DNA from: Nostoc sp. 'Peltigera membranacea cyanobiont' N6
GTDB lineage: Bacteria; Cyanobacteriota; Cyanobacteriia; Cyanobacteriales; Nostocaceae
Reading direction: 5' to 3'
Assembly (NCBI RefSeq): GCF_002949735.1
Contig: NZ_CP026681.1
Span: 1,736,001 to 1,800,000, forward strand
Length of the DNA: 64,000 nt
The position numbers and the translations under genes were made by a program. The notes beneath the pieces were generated by a model. It worked only from the letters and a program-made list of their open reading frames with translations, searched no databases and was not told where the DNA came from. Shown here in pieces: positions 28,482 to 36,910 of this stretch (position 1 is its first letter; each line of letters starts with the position of its first letter).

Positions 28482-28865
28482 ATGAAATCTATGTCGCAAA
28501 TTTCAAACTTTAAAATAATTCCTTATTTAATCTTGTTTGTCAGTATTTTATTTAGTATTTCTGGGCAACTGCTGATGAAAAATACCATGAGTCATGCAGA
28601 AGAAGGACTATTTACTTGGGAATTTATTCAAAAATTAGTATTAGCTGTTAGTGTTTATTGCTTGGGAGTAGTAAATTGGATATTGGCTCTACGTTCTGTA
28701 AAATTGAGTGTTGCTTATCCACTGACTAGCTTAAATTATGTCGGTATACTGTTTGGCTCATACTATTTTTTTAATGAGGTAATTACACTAACTCGAATAG
28801 CAGGAGTAATCACTATTTTTATGGGTGTTCTTTTAGTCGTTCTTCCAGTTAAAAAATCTATATAA
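28482..28865 (+). CDS. EmrE/EamA-like small four-helix transporter, first subunit
   Basis: 127 aa with four hydrophobic helices (about 8-27, 42-62, 72-92, 98-118). Motifs SISGQLLMKN in helix 1 and LSVAYPLTSLNYVGILFGSYYFFNE in helix 3-4 are those of the small multidrug resistance / ArnE-ArnF group. Together with the next gene (118 aa, same fold) it could form a heterodimer that flips lipid-linked sugars, as ArnE/ArnF do for undecaprenyl-phosphate-Ara4N. GAGGT lies upstream of the ATG. It is the first of four same-strand genes ending at 31522. Function is inference from family and context. Confidence 0.85.
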   Translation: MKSMSQISNFKIIPYLILFVSILFSISGQLLMKNTMSHAEEGLFTWEFIQKLVLAVSVYCLGVVNWILALRSVKLSVAYPLTSLNYVGILFGSYYFFNEVITLTRIAGVITIFMGVLLVVLPVKKSI

Positions 28866-28900
28866 AAACCAAAAGTAAATCTGACAAAAAATATTTACAA

Positions 28901-29257
28901 ATGAACATTATTACTTGGCTACTTTTAATGATTGTAGTTTTATTCGGAACAACAGCTAACGTATCACTAAAATATGGGCTGCACATTTCTAGCCCTACTG
29001 AAGGAGGAAGCGCGTCTATCTTAAATCTCTTATTGTCTCGTTATTTTTTGATTTGGTTTATATGTTATACATTTATGACTATATTGTGGCTTTATGTATT
29101 GCGGACAATTCCTCTGAGTCAAGCATTTCCAGTTCTAGGATTAATGTATGCACTTATACCGATTGCTTCTCACTATCTTCTGAAAGAGCAGGTTATGTTT
29201 AGCCAGTGGTTAGGAATTTCCATAATCATTACTGGTGTAATTCTGGTTGTAAACTAA
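28901..29257 (+). CDS. EmrE/EamA-like small four-helix transporter, second subunit
   Basis: 118 aa with four hydrophobic helices (about 2-20, 41-62, 68-88, 97-117). The late motif PLSQAFPVLGLMYALIPIAS matches the SMR/EamA fold, and the C-terminus GISIIITGVILVV is typical. It lies 35 bases after the first subunit, so the two likely form an obligate heterodimer. The pair is followed by an FAD oxidoreductase and a polyprenyl-type glycosyltransferase, consistent with export of a lipid-linked sugar. Multidrug efflux is the less likely alternative because of this context. Confidence 0.85.
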   Translation: MNIITWLLLMIVVLFGTTANVSLKYGLHISSPTEGGSASILNLLLSRYFLIWFICYTFMTILWLYVLRTIPLSQAFPVLGLMYALIPIASHYLLKEQVMFSQWLGISIIITGVILVVN

Positions 29258-29347
29258 TAGCTAAAAAAGTAATGGTTGAGGTTATTAATATTAAAAAACC
29301 CTGAAGATAAATTTCGAAAACATCGCTAAAAATATAAGTTTAAATTT

Positions 29348-30652
29348 ATGAATATAGGTATCGTTGGCGGAGGTATAACTGGACTAGTATTAGCCCAACG
29401 TCTTGCAAATAAAGGACATAGAGTAACTGTATTCGATAGTAATAAGCAGCTTGGTGGACTTACCACCTATCATGATTATGGGTTATTTACTTGGGATCGT
29501 TTTTATCACGTTATCCTCCCTTCTGATACTCATTTAATAAATTTTCTCAGAGATATTGGTCTTGGAGATAAGCTACGTTGGCATCGAAGTTTAACAGGAT
29601 TCTACGACAATCAAAAATTCTATTCTATCAGTAACACTATAGAATTTTTGCGTTTTCCTCTGTTTGGACTTATAGGTAAAATCAGATTAGCTTTTACTCT
29701 TCTATATGGTTCACGCCTGAATGACTGGAGGCGCTTAGAGAAGATTTTAGTGGAAGATTGGCTATTAAAACTCGGTGGTAAAAGTACATACGAAAAGCTT
29801 TGGAAACCGTTGCTTCTATCCAAATTAGGAGAGAACTATAAACGGATATCAGCAGTTTTTATTTGGGCTTATATCAAACGACTATTTTCAGCGCGGGATT
29901 CTTCATTAAATAAAGAACAACTTGGTTATGTTTCTGGTGGCTACAAAACTGTTTTTGACCATATAGAAAAATTAATTTCCGCGGCTGGCGGACATATCCG
30001 CACAGGGGTTGCAGTAGAATACATCGCACCTCATGCAGGAGGTGGAATGTGGGTAGAATCTCAGGGTAAAAAAGAACATTTTGATAAAGTCATTTTTACT
30101 GGCCCAGTTAATATTTTGCAGCAAGTTGCTGCCAATGAACTAGTAAAAGTTTCAGACACTGGTGAAACAGTAGAATACCTGGGTGTAATTTGCATGGTGC
30201 TGATTACTCGCAAGGCTTTAGTTCCTTATTACGTAGTAAATATTGCCGATAGAAATATTCCTTTTACCGGAGTCATCGGTATGAGTAACTTAGTTTCTTT
30301 GCAGGAAACAGCAGGATATCACATGACATTCTTACCAAAATACATCCTTTCCACCGACCCGTTGCTGAAACAGCCAGATGATGAATTGCGCCAAGTATTT
30401 TTCCAGGGTATACGTTTGATGTTCCCAGAACTCAAATCAGATGACATTGTAGCGGCACATATAAATCGAGCTATTAAAGTGCAGCCACTACAAGTTTTAG
30501 ATTATTCAAGCCTTGTTCCAAAAGTGAGTACCGAAAACGATGATTTTTTCGTCGTGAATACCTCACAGTTGGTCAATGATAGTGTCAACAACAATGCAGT
30601 TGTGCGACAAGTCGATGAATTTCTCAAGAAATCTACATTACTGAATTCTTGA
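29348..30652 (+). CDS. FAD/NAD(P)-binding oxidoreductase, protoporphyrinogen-oxidase/amine-oxidase-like
   Basis: 434 aa. The dinucleotide-binding motif GIVGGGITGLVLAQRL (residues 4-19) and the following E/D-rich strand (TVFDSNKQLGG) mark an FAD-binding Rossmann fold of the flavin-containing amine oxidase superfamily. A second signature, YVSGGYKTVFDHIEKL, lies mid-protein, and the C-terminal FAD loop is near VVNTSQLVNDS. No signal peptide. Relatives of this group often occur in glycan or glycolipid gene clusters, next to GT2 enzymes, as here. The substrate is unknown: an oxidised or isomerised sugar, or a polyprenyl or carotenoid substrate, are possibilities. It is neither PPOX nor phytoene desaturase by length and motifs alone. 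Confidence 0.82.
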   Translation: MNIGIVGGGITGLVLAQRLANKGHRVTVFDSNKQLGGLTTYHDYGLFTWDRFYHVILPSDTHLINFLRDIGLGDKLRWHRSLTGFYDNQKFYSISNTIEFLRFPLFGLIGKIRLAFTLLYGSRLNDWRRLEKILVEDWLLKLGGKSTYEKLWKPLLLSKLGENYKRISAVFIWAYIKRLFSARDSSLNKEQLGYVSGGYKTVFDHIEKLISAAGGHIRTGVAVEYIAPHAGGGMWVESQGKKEHFDKVIFTGPVNILQQVAANELVKVSDTGETVEYLGVICMVLITRKALVPYYVVNIADRNIPFTGVIGMSNLVSLQETAGYHMTFLPKYILSTDPLLKQPDDELRQVFFQGIRLMFPELKSDDIVAAHINRAIKVQPLQVLDYSSLVPKVSTENDDFFVVNTSQLVNDSVNNNAVVRQVDEFLKKSTLLNS

Positions 30653-30697
30653 GATTTGAGTAATTGTATTTTATTTTAAAAATCACACGAGGTCTTT

Positions 30698-31522
30698 ATG
30701 AGTCTTTTTGTTCTTTTACCCGCATACAACGAGCAAGAATCAATTCGTCCCTTATTCAAAAGGTTTCAGACATTACAGCAAATCTCTAATATGGAGATAA
30801 AACTGATTCTTGTTGATGATGGTAGTAGTGATGCAACTGCTGATACTGCTTTAGAGGAAGCTGAATCACTGGGGGTATTGCTTAATTTAGTCCAACATCC
30901 CAAGAATGCTGGTTTAGGTGAAGCAATTAAAACAGGTTTCACAACTTTCTTAGAAATTTCTAAAGAAGGCGACTTTTTAGCCGCAATGGATTGTGACAAC
31001 ACTCAACCACCAGAACTCTTAATCAAGATGTATGACACAATGATAGCTGGTAGCTATGATATTGCGATCGCATCTAGATACCGAAAAGGCTCTAAAGTCA
31101 TAGGTTTATCAAAGTTTAGAGAAATAATGAGTTACGGAGCTAGCTGGCTGTTTAGAATTGCAGCCCGTGTACCAGGTGTCAGAGACTATACTTGTGGTTA
31201 CAGGTTATATAACCGTAATTTTGTTAGTAAACTGGATATGTATTATGGCGACAATCTATTTACTGAAAGTGGATTTGCTTGCATGATAGATTTACTGCTA
31301 AAAGCCAAAGTACTCAGACCAAAAATTGCAGAAATTCCAATGGTTTTGAGATACGACCAAAAGCCAACTGCCAGCAAAATGAAAATTCTGAAAACTATTA
31401 CTCGAACATTGAAGCTGCTGTTTAAGAATCTTACATCCACAGGACAAACTGCCAATTTAGGTCAGACTTTCAATGAGCCAGGAATAGCAAGAATTCCACT
31501 CAAAATGGCAAATCGGAAATAA
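30698..31522 (+). CDS. Family 2 glycosyltransferase, DPM1/dolichyl-phosphate-like
   Basis: 274 aa. The N-terminus LLPAYNEQESI, the nucleotide-sugar-binding VDDGSSDAT (about residues 43-51) and AMDCDNTQPP with the metal-binding D-x-D-like acid pair place it among polyprenyl-phosphate sugar transferases (GT2). No transmembrane segments are present after the catalytic domain, as in DPM1-type enzymes. An ACGAGGT precedes the ATG. It is the last gene of the operon-like run and is followed by an intrinsic terminator. Likely role: charging a polyprenyl-phosphate with a hexose, which the SMR-like pair could then flip. Sugar and acceptor are unknown. Confidence 0.88.
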   Translation: MSLFVLLPAYNEQESIRPLFKRFQTLQQISNMEIKLILVDDGSSDATADTALEEAESLGVLLNLVQHPKNAGLGEAIKTGFTTFLEISKEGDFLAAMDCDNTQPPELLIKMYDTMIAGSYDIAIASRYRKGSKVIGLSKFREIMSYGASWLFRIAARVPGVRDYTCGYRLYNRNFVSKLDMYYGDNLFTESGFACMIDLLLKAKVLRPKIAEIPMVLRYDQKPTASKMKILKTITRTLKLLFKNLTSTGQTANLGQTFNEPGIARIPLKMANRK

Positions 31523-31715
31523 ACCAAAGAGTTCTAGTCTGGATTAAATTAAGCATTTGTAGCCAACAAGATTACATATTTAGTAAGAGTGAGTCGATAG
31601 TTAGAGCATCTTCTGCCTCGTGACTCTCTTCGTTGAAAAGAGTACTAATTAAATCAATATTAGGTGCATCTCATTTTACACCAACACCCTCAAGGGTGCG
31701 AACTTTCCAAATCTC

Positions 31716-31739
31716 AGCCCGCCTTTGCGGGCTTTTTTA
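31716..31739 (+). terminator. Rho-independent terminator of the glycosyltransferase operon
   Basis: AGCCCGC at 31716-31722 pairs with GCGGGCT at 31727-31733 around a four-base loop and is followed by TTTTTTA. The orientation fits termination of the plus-strand operon ending at 31522, about 190 bases upstream. Confidence 0.85.
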
Positions 31740-31759
31740 TTGACAAGCCTTTTAAAGGA

Positions 31760-31915
31760 GGGTTAGGGACAATACGGTTCGGTTAAGGTGTTTATTCCTC
31801 GAAAGATCCCCCCAACCCTCCTTCAAAAGGGGGGCTTCTAACCATCTTTTACCCCCTTTTTAAGGGGGTCGCCGTAGGCGGGGGGATCTTAACTGAACCG
31901 TATTGGGGTTAGGGA
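31760..31915. mobile_element. MITE-like element with 18-bp inverted ends and 10-bp flanking direct repeats
   Basis: CAATACGGTTCGGTTAAG at 31770-31787 is repeated inverted at 31888-31905 (17 of 18). The outside bases GGGTTAGGGA occur directly on both sides (31760-31769 and 31906-31915), like a target-site duplication. The 100-bp interior has a second inverted pair (AGATCCCCCC near 31804 and GGGGGGATCT near 31880). No coding capacity. The right end motif recurs as CTTAACTGAACCATATTG at 44046. Confidence 0.75.
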
Positions 31916-32023
31916 AATCCACACTGCTTTTCTACCAACTGTAGCTTTCACTGATTTGTTAGACTGAACACACCAGGATTTTTCAGTCAAATCTCTGAAC
32001 TACGCCAGCAGACGAGGCTACCC

Positions 32024-33496
32024 ATGCTTACAAGTACGCTACTTCTCTCGAATCAACTTCCCACTTTACAATATTCCTCCACACCAGAGCGTTTCGATGA
32101 AACCTGGGAGGCCCCCCTGGCTACTCTCCTGGGATTAGGACGCGCCGCAGGTGCTGACTTTATCGAATTATTTTTAGAGCGTCGCAACTATATTAGTTGT
32201 CTTGCAGAAGAAGACTCTATCACTAGTATTTCACCAAGTTTGTCTACAGGTGCGGGAGTCAGAGTATTTCGCGGCAAAGCCGATTGCTATGTCAGTACTA
32301 ATGACCTTTCGTTTTCTGGTTTAAAAGCAGCTTTAGAAAAAGGTCTTTCTATCCTGGGATTGCAATTACCTACTCCTAAAGCTTTCATTCCAGAAATTAA
32401 CCTGGAATTACTGAGAGATTACGCCACCAAAAGAGGTAAAGATGCATGGCTACCAGTGTGTAGCTCCATCCGCGAAATGGGAGAAGTCCTTCTGGATGGG
32501 ACTGCCAATCTGAAGCAAAAAGCTAGCCACATCCAATCGCGCCGTGCTACCTATTTTCGGGATTGGCAAGAAGTTTTAATTGCCGCTAGTGACGGGACTT
32601 TTGCCCGCGATATTCGCCTCACCCAGTCAGTAGGATTTAACCTATTGTGTGCTGATGGTGCTAATCGTACCTCAATTGGCGATCGCGCAGGTAATACTAG
32701 CGATGCCAATTTCTTGAGAACTTGGGATTCTCAACAAGCCGCCGAAAAAATCGCAGAATCTGCTGGAAAAATGCTCTACGCCGATTACGTAGAATCTGGT
32801 ACTTACCCGATTATTATGGCCAATCACTTTGGCGGCGTAATCTTCCACGAAGCTTGCGGACACCTACTAGAAACAACTCAAATCGAACGCAATACTACTC
32901 CCTTTGCTGACAAAAAAGGCGAAAAAATTGCCCACGAAAGTTTAACCGCCTGGGATGAAGGGCGTTCTGAAAACGCTTTCGGGACAATTGATATGGATGA
33001 CGAAGGTATGCCTGCTCAAAGAACCTTATTAATTGAAAAAGGCATTCTCAAAAATTTCTTAGCTGATAGAACAGGTTCTGCACGCACCGGACACCCCAGA
33101 ACTGGAAGTGGTCGCCGCCAAAATTATACCTTTGCTGCTGCTAGCCGGATGCGTAATACTTATATTGATTCTGGCGAATATAGCACTGATGAATTATTTG
33201 CCTCTGTTGATAAAGGTATTTACTGTAAAAAGATGGGTGGCGGTAGTGTTGGTGCTACAGGTCAATTTAACTTTGGTGTTGATGAAGCTTATTTAATCGA
33301 AAATGGCAAAATCACCAAACCGCTAAAGGGAGCAATTTTGATTGGTGAAGCTAAGGAAATTATGAATAAAATTTCTATGTGTTCCCAAGATTTGGAAATT
33401 GCACCAGGTTTTTGTGGCTCTGTGAGTGGAAGTATTTACACCACAGTCGGACAACCCCACATCAAAGTTGATTCTATTACCGTCGGTGGACGATAA
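32024..33496 (+). CDS. tldD: TldD metalloprotease subunit
   Basis: 490 aa. The zinc motif H275-E-A-C-G-H280 (HExxxH) is intact, and the C-terminal half shows the family features GSGRRQNYTF, GGGSVGATGQFNF and EAYLIENGKI. TldD forms a heterodimer with TldE (PmbA) and cleaves unfolded peptides; in bacteria it processes microcin B17 and other peptides and is linked to CcdA turnover. TldE is encoded 175 bases downstream on the same strand. No peptide substrate gene was seen in the window. ATG at 32024. Confidence 0.94.
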   Translation: MLTSTLLLSNQLPTLQYSSTPERFDETWEAPLATLLGLGRAAGADFIELFLERRNYISCLAEEDSITSISPSLSTGAGVRVFRGKADCYVSTNDLSFSGLKAALEKGLSILGLQLPTPKAFIPEINLELLRDYATKRGKDAWLPVCSSIREMGEVLLDGTANLKQKASHIQSRRATYFRDWQEVLIAASDGTFARDIRLTQSVGFNLLCADGANRTSIGDRAGNTSDANFLRTWDSQQAAEKIAESAGKMLYADYVESGTYPIIMANHFGGVIFHEACGHLLETTQIERNTTPFADKKGEKIAHESLTAWDEGRSENAFGTIDMDDEGMPAQRTLLIEKGILKNFLADRTGSARTGHPRTGSGRRQNYTFAAASRMRNTYIDSGEYSTDELFASVDKGIYCKKMGGGSVGATGQFNFGVDEAYLIENGKITKPLKGAILIGEAKEIMNKISMCSQDLEIAPGFCGSVSGSIYTTVGQPHIKVDSITVGGR

Positions 33497-33506
33497 GAAT
33501 TTTAGA

Positions 33507-33542
33507 TTTTGGATTTTGGATTGTAATATTCAAAATCCAAAA
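33507..33542 (+). terminator. Hairpin between tldD and tldE
   Basis: TTTTGGATTTTG at 33507-33518 pairs perfectly with CAAAATCCAAAA at 33531-33542. Such AT-rich hairpins are built from short repeats common in this genome. It starts 11 bases after the tldD stop and could attenuate or stabilise the tldD mRNA. There is no T-run. Confidence 0.4.
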
Positions 33543-33670
33543 TACTCAAGTTATCTGATTATCTAGTAAATTCAATCTAAAATCCCAAAGAACAAATTGC
33601 CTGACTGTTGCTTCAGTCATAATTCTCCGAGAGAAATACAAGCAATAACATCCACAATCAAAAATTTACT

Positions 33671-35011
33671 ATGCCAAATATCAATGAAATTGCAAATTCT
33701 GCCAAGGATAATGCTGAGAAGCTTGGCATTAAGAAATTCGACATTTATGGCTCAACGGTAGATGATACTAGCGTGCAAGTAGACCAAGGTGAGCCAAAAC
33801 AAGTCAAAGCATCAAATCGCTCTGGTGTTACTGTTCGTGTGTGGAATGAAGAAAATACAATGGGTGTCACCAGCACCACAGATGTAGACCCCAAGGGATT
33901 AGAATTAGCTTTGAAAACTGCTTACGAAGCCAGTTTTTTTGGTGTTAAAGAAAATGTTCCTGATTTTAGTCCTGAAGCTACTGTTCCTATTCCGAATAAA
34001 CATCAGGATAAAACAGCCCAAGCACCTGTTGCTGAACTCATAGAAAGATTGTTGGTAGCTGAAAAAGAATTACTGGCAGCCCATCCAGCAATTCAAGGTG
34101 TACCTTATAATGGTTTATCGCAAAGAGATATTGACAGGTTTTATCTAAATAGCGACGGTGCAGTGAGAACTGAATCTCATTCCTTAGCATCAGTTTATCT
34201 TTACAGCAAAACTGAAGAAGAAGGAAAAAAACCTCGCAGTGCAGGTGCTTATAGAATCAATCAAAGTTTAGATAATCTAGACATCAATGGTTGCATCAAA
34301 GAAACCGCCGATAAAACTATCAGCCACTTGAACTATGAAAAAATCAAGACTGGTAAATATCGAGTTGTTTTCTCAGCAGAAGCTTTCTTAAGTTTGTTGG
34401 GTGCTTTTTCTAATTTATTCAACGCCCAAAGTATTTTGGATAATCAAAGCTTATCAACTCCTGATGATTTAGGTAAGGAAATTGCTTCTCCTCTGCTTTC
34501 AGTTTATGACGATGCGCTGCACCCAGCTAATGTAGGGGCAGAAACTTTTGATGGTGAAGGAACTCCGACTCGTCAAATTTCGTTGATTGAAAATGGGGTT
34601 TTAAAAAGCTTTCTTCATAGTGCAGGTACTGCCAAAAGGTTGAATTCCCAGCCCACAGGTAATGCCAGTATTGGTGCAAAAGTCAGCGTTAGTCCGAATT
34701 TTTATCACGTTTTTACAACAGCAACTCCTGAAGAAGAGTTGAGTTTAGAAACTGCGGAGAATGTGATTTTTATCGATGATTTACAAGCTCTCCATGCCGG
34801 AGTTAAATCCTTGCAAGGTTCCTTTTCTCTGCCGTTTGATGGTTGGCTAGTGAATAAAGGTGTCAAGACGAGTATTGAGTCAGCAACAGTTGCTGGCGAT
34901 TTCTTGGAACTCTTAAAGTCAATTATTTATGTAGAAAAAGAAGCTGAGTTAACACCAGGGGGAGTTTGCCCGAAAATCTGGGTTAATGAACTGTCAATTA
35001 CTGGTGAATAA
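33671..35011 (+). CDS. tldE: TldE/PmbA family metalloprotease partner
   Basis: 446 aa, the usual length of PmbA/TldE. It lacks the HExxxH motif of TldD, as expected for this non-catalytic partner. It contains SNRSGVTVRVW near the N-terminus and VGAETFDGEGTPTRQISLIENGVLKSF, GNASIGAKV and SLPFDGWLVNKG in the C-terminal half, which are family signatures. It should form the TldD-TldE peptidase with the upstream gene. The start at 33671 is an ATG. Confidence 0.93.
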   Translation: MPNINEIANSAKDNAEKLGIKKFDIYGSTVDDTSVQVDQGEPKQVKASNRSGVTVRVWNEENTMGVTSTTDVDPKGLELALKTAYEASFFGVKENVPDFSPEATVPIPNKHQDKTAQAPVAELIERLLVAEKELLAAHPAIQGVPYNGLSQRDIDRFYLNSDGAVRTESHSLASVYLYSKTEEEGKKPRSAGAYRINQSLDNLDINGCIKETADKTISHLNYEKIKTGKYRVVFSAEAFLSLLGAFSNLFNAQSILDNQSLSTPDDLGKEIASPLLSVYDDALHPANVGAETFDGEGTPTRQISLIENGVLKSFLHSAGTAKRLNSQPTGNASIGAKVSVSPNFYHVFTTATPEEELSLETAENVIFIDDLQALHAGVKSLQGSFSLPFDGWLVNKGVKTSIESATVAGDFLELLKSIIYVEKEAELTPGGVCPKIWVNELSITGE

Positions 35012-35081
35012 AGCTTAGTCAATGCAGAGTTAGGAGTTGAATATAACTCTTAACTCATCACTTTAAGATCGTGACTCACCA

Positions 35082-35522
35082 TTAGTATTCCCCACCAATG
35101 CTAATGGCAGTGTTAAATACATCAGCGCCGCTTAAATCAATATTAGCCAAAATTGCGCCATTTACGTCACTATTATATAAACGGGAATTACTCAAATTAA
35201 CGTTGGTGAGATTGGCATTATTTAAGATAGTATCGCTGACAAATGCTTTGGTGAGATTAGCAGACTTTAAGTTTGCGCCTGTTAAATCAGCGCCTTCTAA
35301 ATTAGCACCTTCGAGATTAGCTCCCTTTAAATTTGCATTTCTTAAGTCAACACCTATGAGGTGAGCGCCTTTCAGGTTTGCTCCTGTTAAGTTACATCCA
35401 GAACATGCTCTAGTTTCCAGCAAGCGCCGAACAGGGGCGGAGTTTTCTGCTTTGACGGAAAGGGGAGCAGCTAAAGATAGTGTGCTGAGTAAGGCTGCTG
35501 CCGTCAAAAAGATTGCTTTCAT
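35082..35522 (-). CDS. Secreted pentapeptide-repeat protein
   Basis: 146 aa. A GGAGG four to five bases before the ATG at 35522-35520 fixes the start there rather than five codons upstream. Residues 1-25 form a Sec signal peptide (MKAIFLTAAALLSTLSLAAPLS, cleavage after VKA). The mature protein has a short segment with C39 and C42, then about 18 pentapeptide units of the type A(N/D)LxG, such as GANLKGANLEGANLEGADL, which build a right-handed quadrilateral beta helix. Likely periplasmic or lumenal. Function unknown; such proteins are abundant in cyanobacteria. The last repeats are degenerate. Confidence 0.9.
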   Translation of the reverse strand: MKAIFLTAAALLSTLSLAAPLSVKAENSAPVRRLLETRACSGCNLTGANLKGAHLIGVDLRNANLKGANLEGANLEGADLTGANLKSANLTKAFVSDTILNNANLTNVNLSNSRLYNSDVNGAILANIDLSGADVFNTAISIGGEY

Positions 35523-35794
35523 ATTTACCTCCGACATTTCTAAAAGTCATTAAATTCTTGACTTCTACAATCCCACTGTCCCAAAATTTGAGAACTATGT
35601 CCTCATGCGATGGGAGGAATACATATTTTCTATGTGATTAGGTATTCTTGTGTAAGTTAGTCCGATGGGATTAATTTTAGTTCTATCTTGATGAACTTTT
35701 TCGCATTTAACTTGCAGAGACTGGGCGCTCATGTTGCCCACCCCACAAGAGTTTGATTTAATTTGATTATGCGACTTAAATATTTTTCAGCTTA

Positions 35795-36808
35795 TTAAGC
35801 CTTGCCACTGCCTAATAAATATAGTAAAGCCATGCGAACGGCGATACCGCTAGTAACTTGCGATTGAATCAGACTAAATTCTGGGTCATCCATCAATTCA
35901 GAACTAATTTCAACACCCCGATTAACTGGGCCTGGATGTAGAACTTTGACATTAGGTTTACAAAGTTGCAACTTTGTGCGTGTAATGCCAAATAACTGAT
36001 GATATTCTCGCAAACTTGGCAGCAAATGAGCCGTCATGCGTTCCTTTTGTAGGCGTAGAGTCATCACAAAATCGGCATCTTGTAAAGCTGGTTCTAGCTG
36101 CCAATGTAGAAAAAGTTGGGGAGTGGGGAAATCACTTTTGACTCCTAACTCCTCAGATATATACTCAGCAAATAATTTGGGTAACAGGGTTGGTGGTGCT
36201 GCCAGATGCACTTCGGCACCACTGGCAATTAAACTCCAAATATTCGATCGCGCCACACGAGAATGAAGGATATCTCCAACAATGGCAATCTTTTTCCCTT
36301 TTAAAAGTTCCACTCGGGGACTCGCTGGGTCAATTAGAGTACTTATGGTAAATAAATCTAGCAATGCTTGGGAAGGATGTTCGTGTTGACCATCACCAGC
36401 ATTGAGGACACTAACTCGTACACCTAAACGATCCATTTCAGCTGCGATCGCATTTGGTACTCCTGCCTCTCGATGGCGGACTACCATAATATCAGTTCCC
36501 ATTGCCAAATAAGTCTTCGCCGTGTCAAGAATTGTCTCTCCCTTAGTCATAGAAGATGTGGCTGCGGCGAAGTTCAATGTATCAGCACTTAAGCGTTTCG
36601 CCGCCAGTTCAAAACTGCTGCGAGTCCGGGTAGAAGATTCAAAAAACAAATTTGCTACCACTTGTCCCTGCAAAGTTGGCACTTTCTTCGTCCGGCGGGA
36701 TAGCACTTCTTGGAAAGAGGCCGCAGTTTGCAAAACTGTATCGTATTCAGTGGTGGTGAAGTCAGCTAGGGAAAGAATGTGATGACGATTCCAGGTAGTA
36801 GTAGGCAT
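35795..36808 (-). CDS. pyrB: Aspartate carbamoyltransferase catalytic subunit
   Basis: 337 aa, second step of pyrimidine synthesis (carbamoyl phosphate plus L-aspartate to N-carbamoylaspartate). Carbamoyl-phosphate motif STRTR at 59-63, HPSQALLDL near 141-150, and HPGPVNRG near the C-terminus are all present. The length is slightly above the usual 310 aa, partly because of N-terminal residues. ATG at 36808. No pyrI-like regulatory subunit was seen, as is usual in cyanobacteria. Downstream is a 258-bp gap; upstream lie short tandem repeats. Confidence 0.96.
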   Translation of the reverse strand: MPTTTWNRHHILSLADFTTTEYDTVLQTAASFQEVLSRRTKKVPTLQGQVVANLFFESSTRTRSSFELAAKRLSADTLNFAAATSSMTKGETILDTAKTYLAMGTDIMVVRHREAGVPNAIAAEMDRLGVRVSVLNAGDGQHEHPSQALLDLFTISTLIDPASPRVELLKGKKIAIVGDILHSRVARSNIWSLIASGAEVHLAAPPTLLPKLFAEYISEELGVKSDFPTPQLFLHWQLEPALQDADFVMTLRLQKERMTAHLLPSLREYHQLFGITRTKLQLCKPNVKVLHPGPVNRGVEISSELMDDPEFSLIQSQVTSGIAVRMALLYLLGSGKA

Positions 36809-36822
36809 GTTTGGGGAGTGGG

Positions 36823-36905
36823 CGAGATGAGGGAGATGAGGGAGATGAGGGAGATATAATCAATGCCCTATGCCCAATGCCCCATGCCCCATGCCCAATC
36901 CCCAA
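36823..36905. repeat. Two short tandem arrays between pyrB and mgtE
   Basis: At 36823-36855 a nine-base unit (GAGATGAGG) is repeated about three and a half times. At 36864-36905 six units of a heptamer (TGCCCAA/TGCCCCA type) follow without gaps. The second belongs to the STRR class of heterocystous cyanobacteria. Confidence 0.9.
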
Positions 36906-36910
36906 TCCTT

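Noticed and set aside
36823..36905. Possible CRISPR-like or regulatory repeat upstream of pyrB
   Set aside because: Units of nine and seven bases without spacers; typical STRR-type low-complexity arrays.
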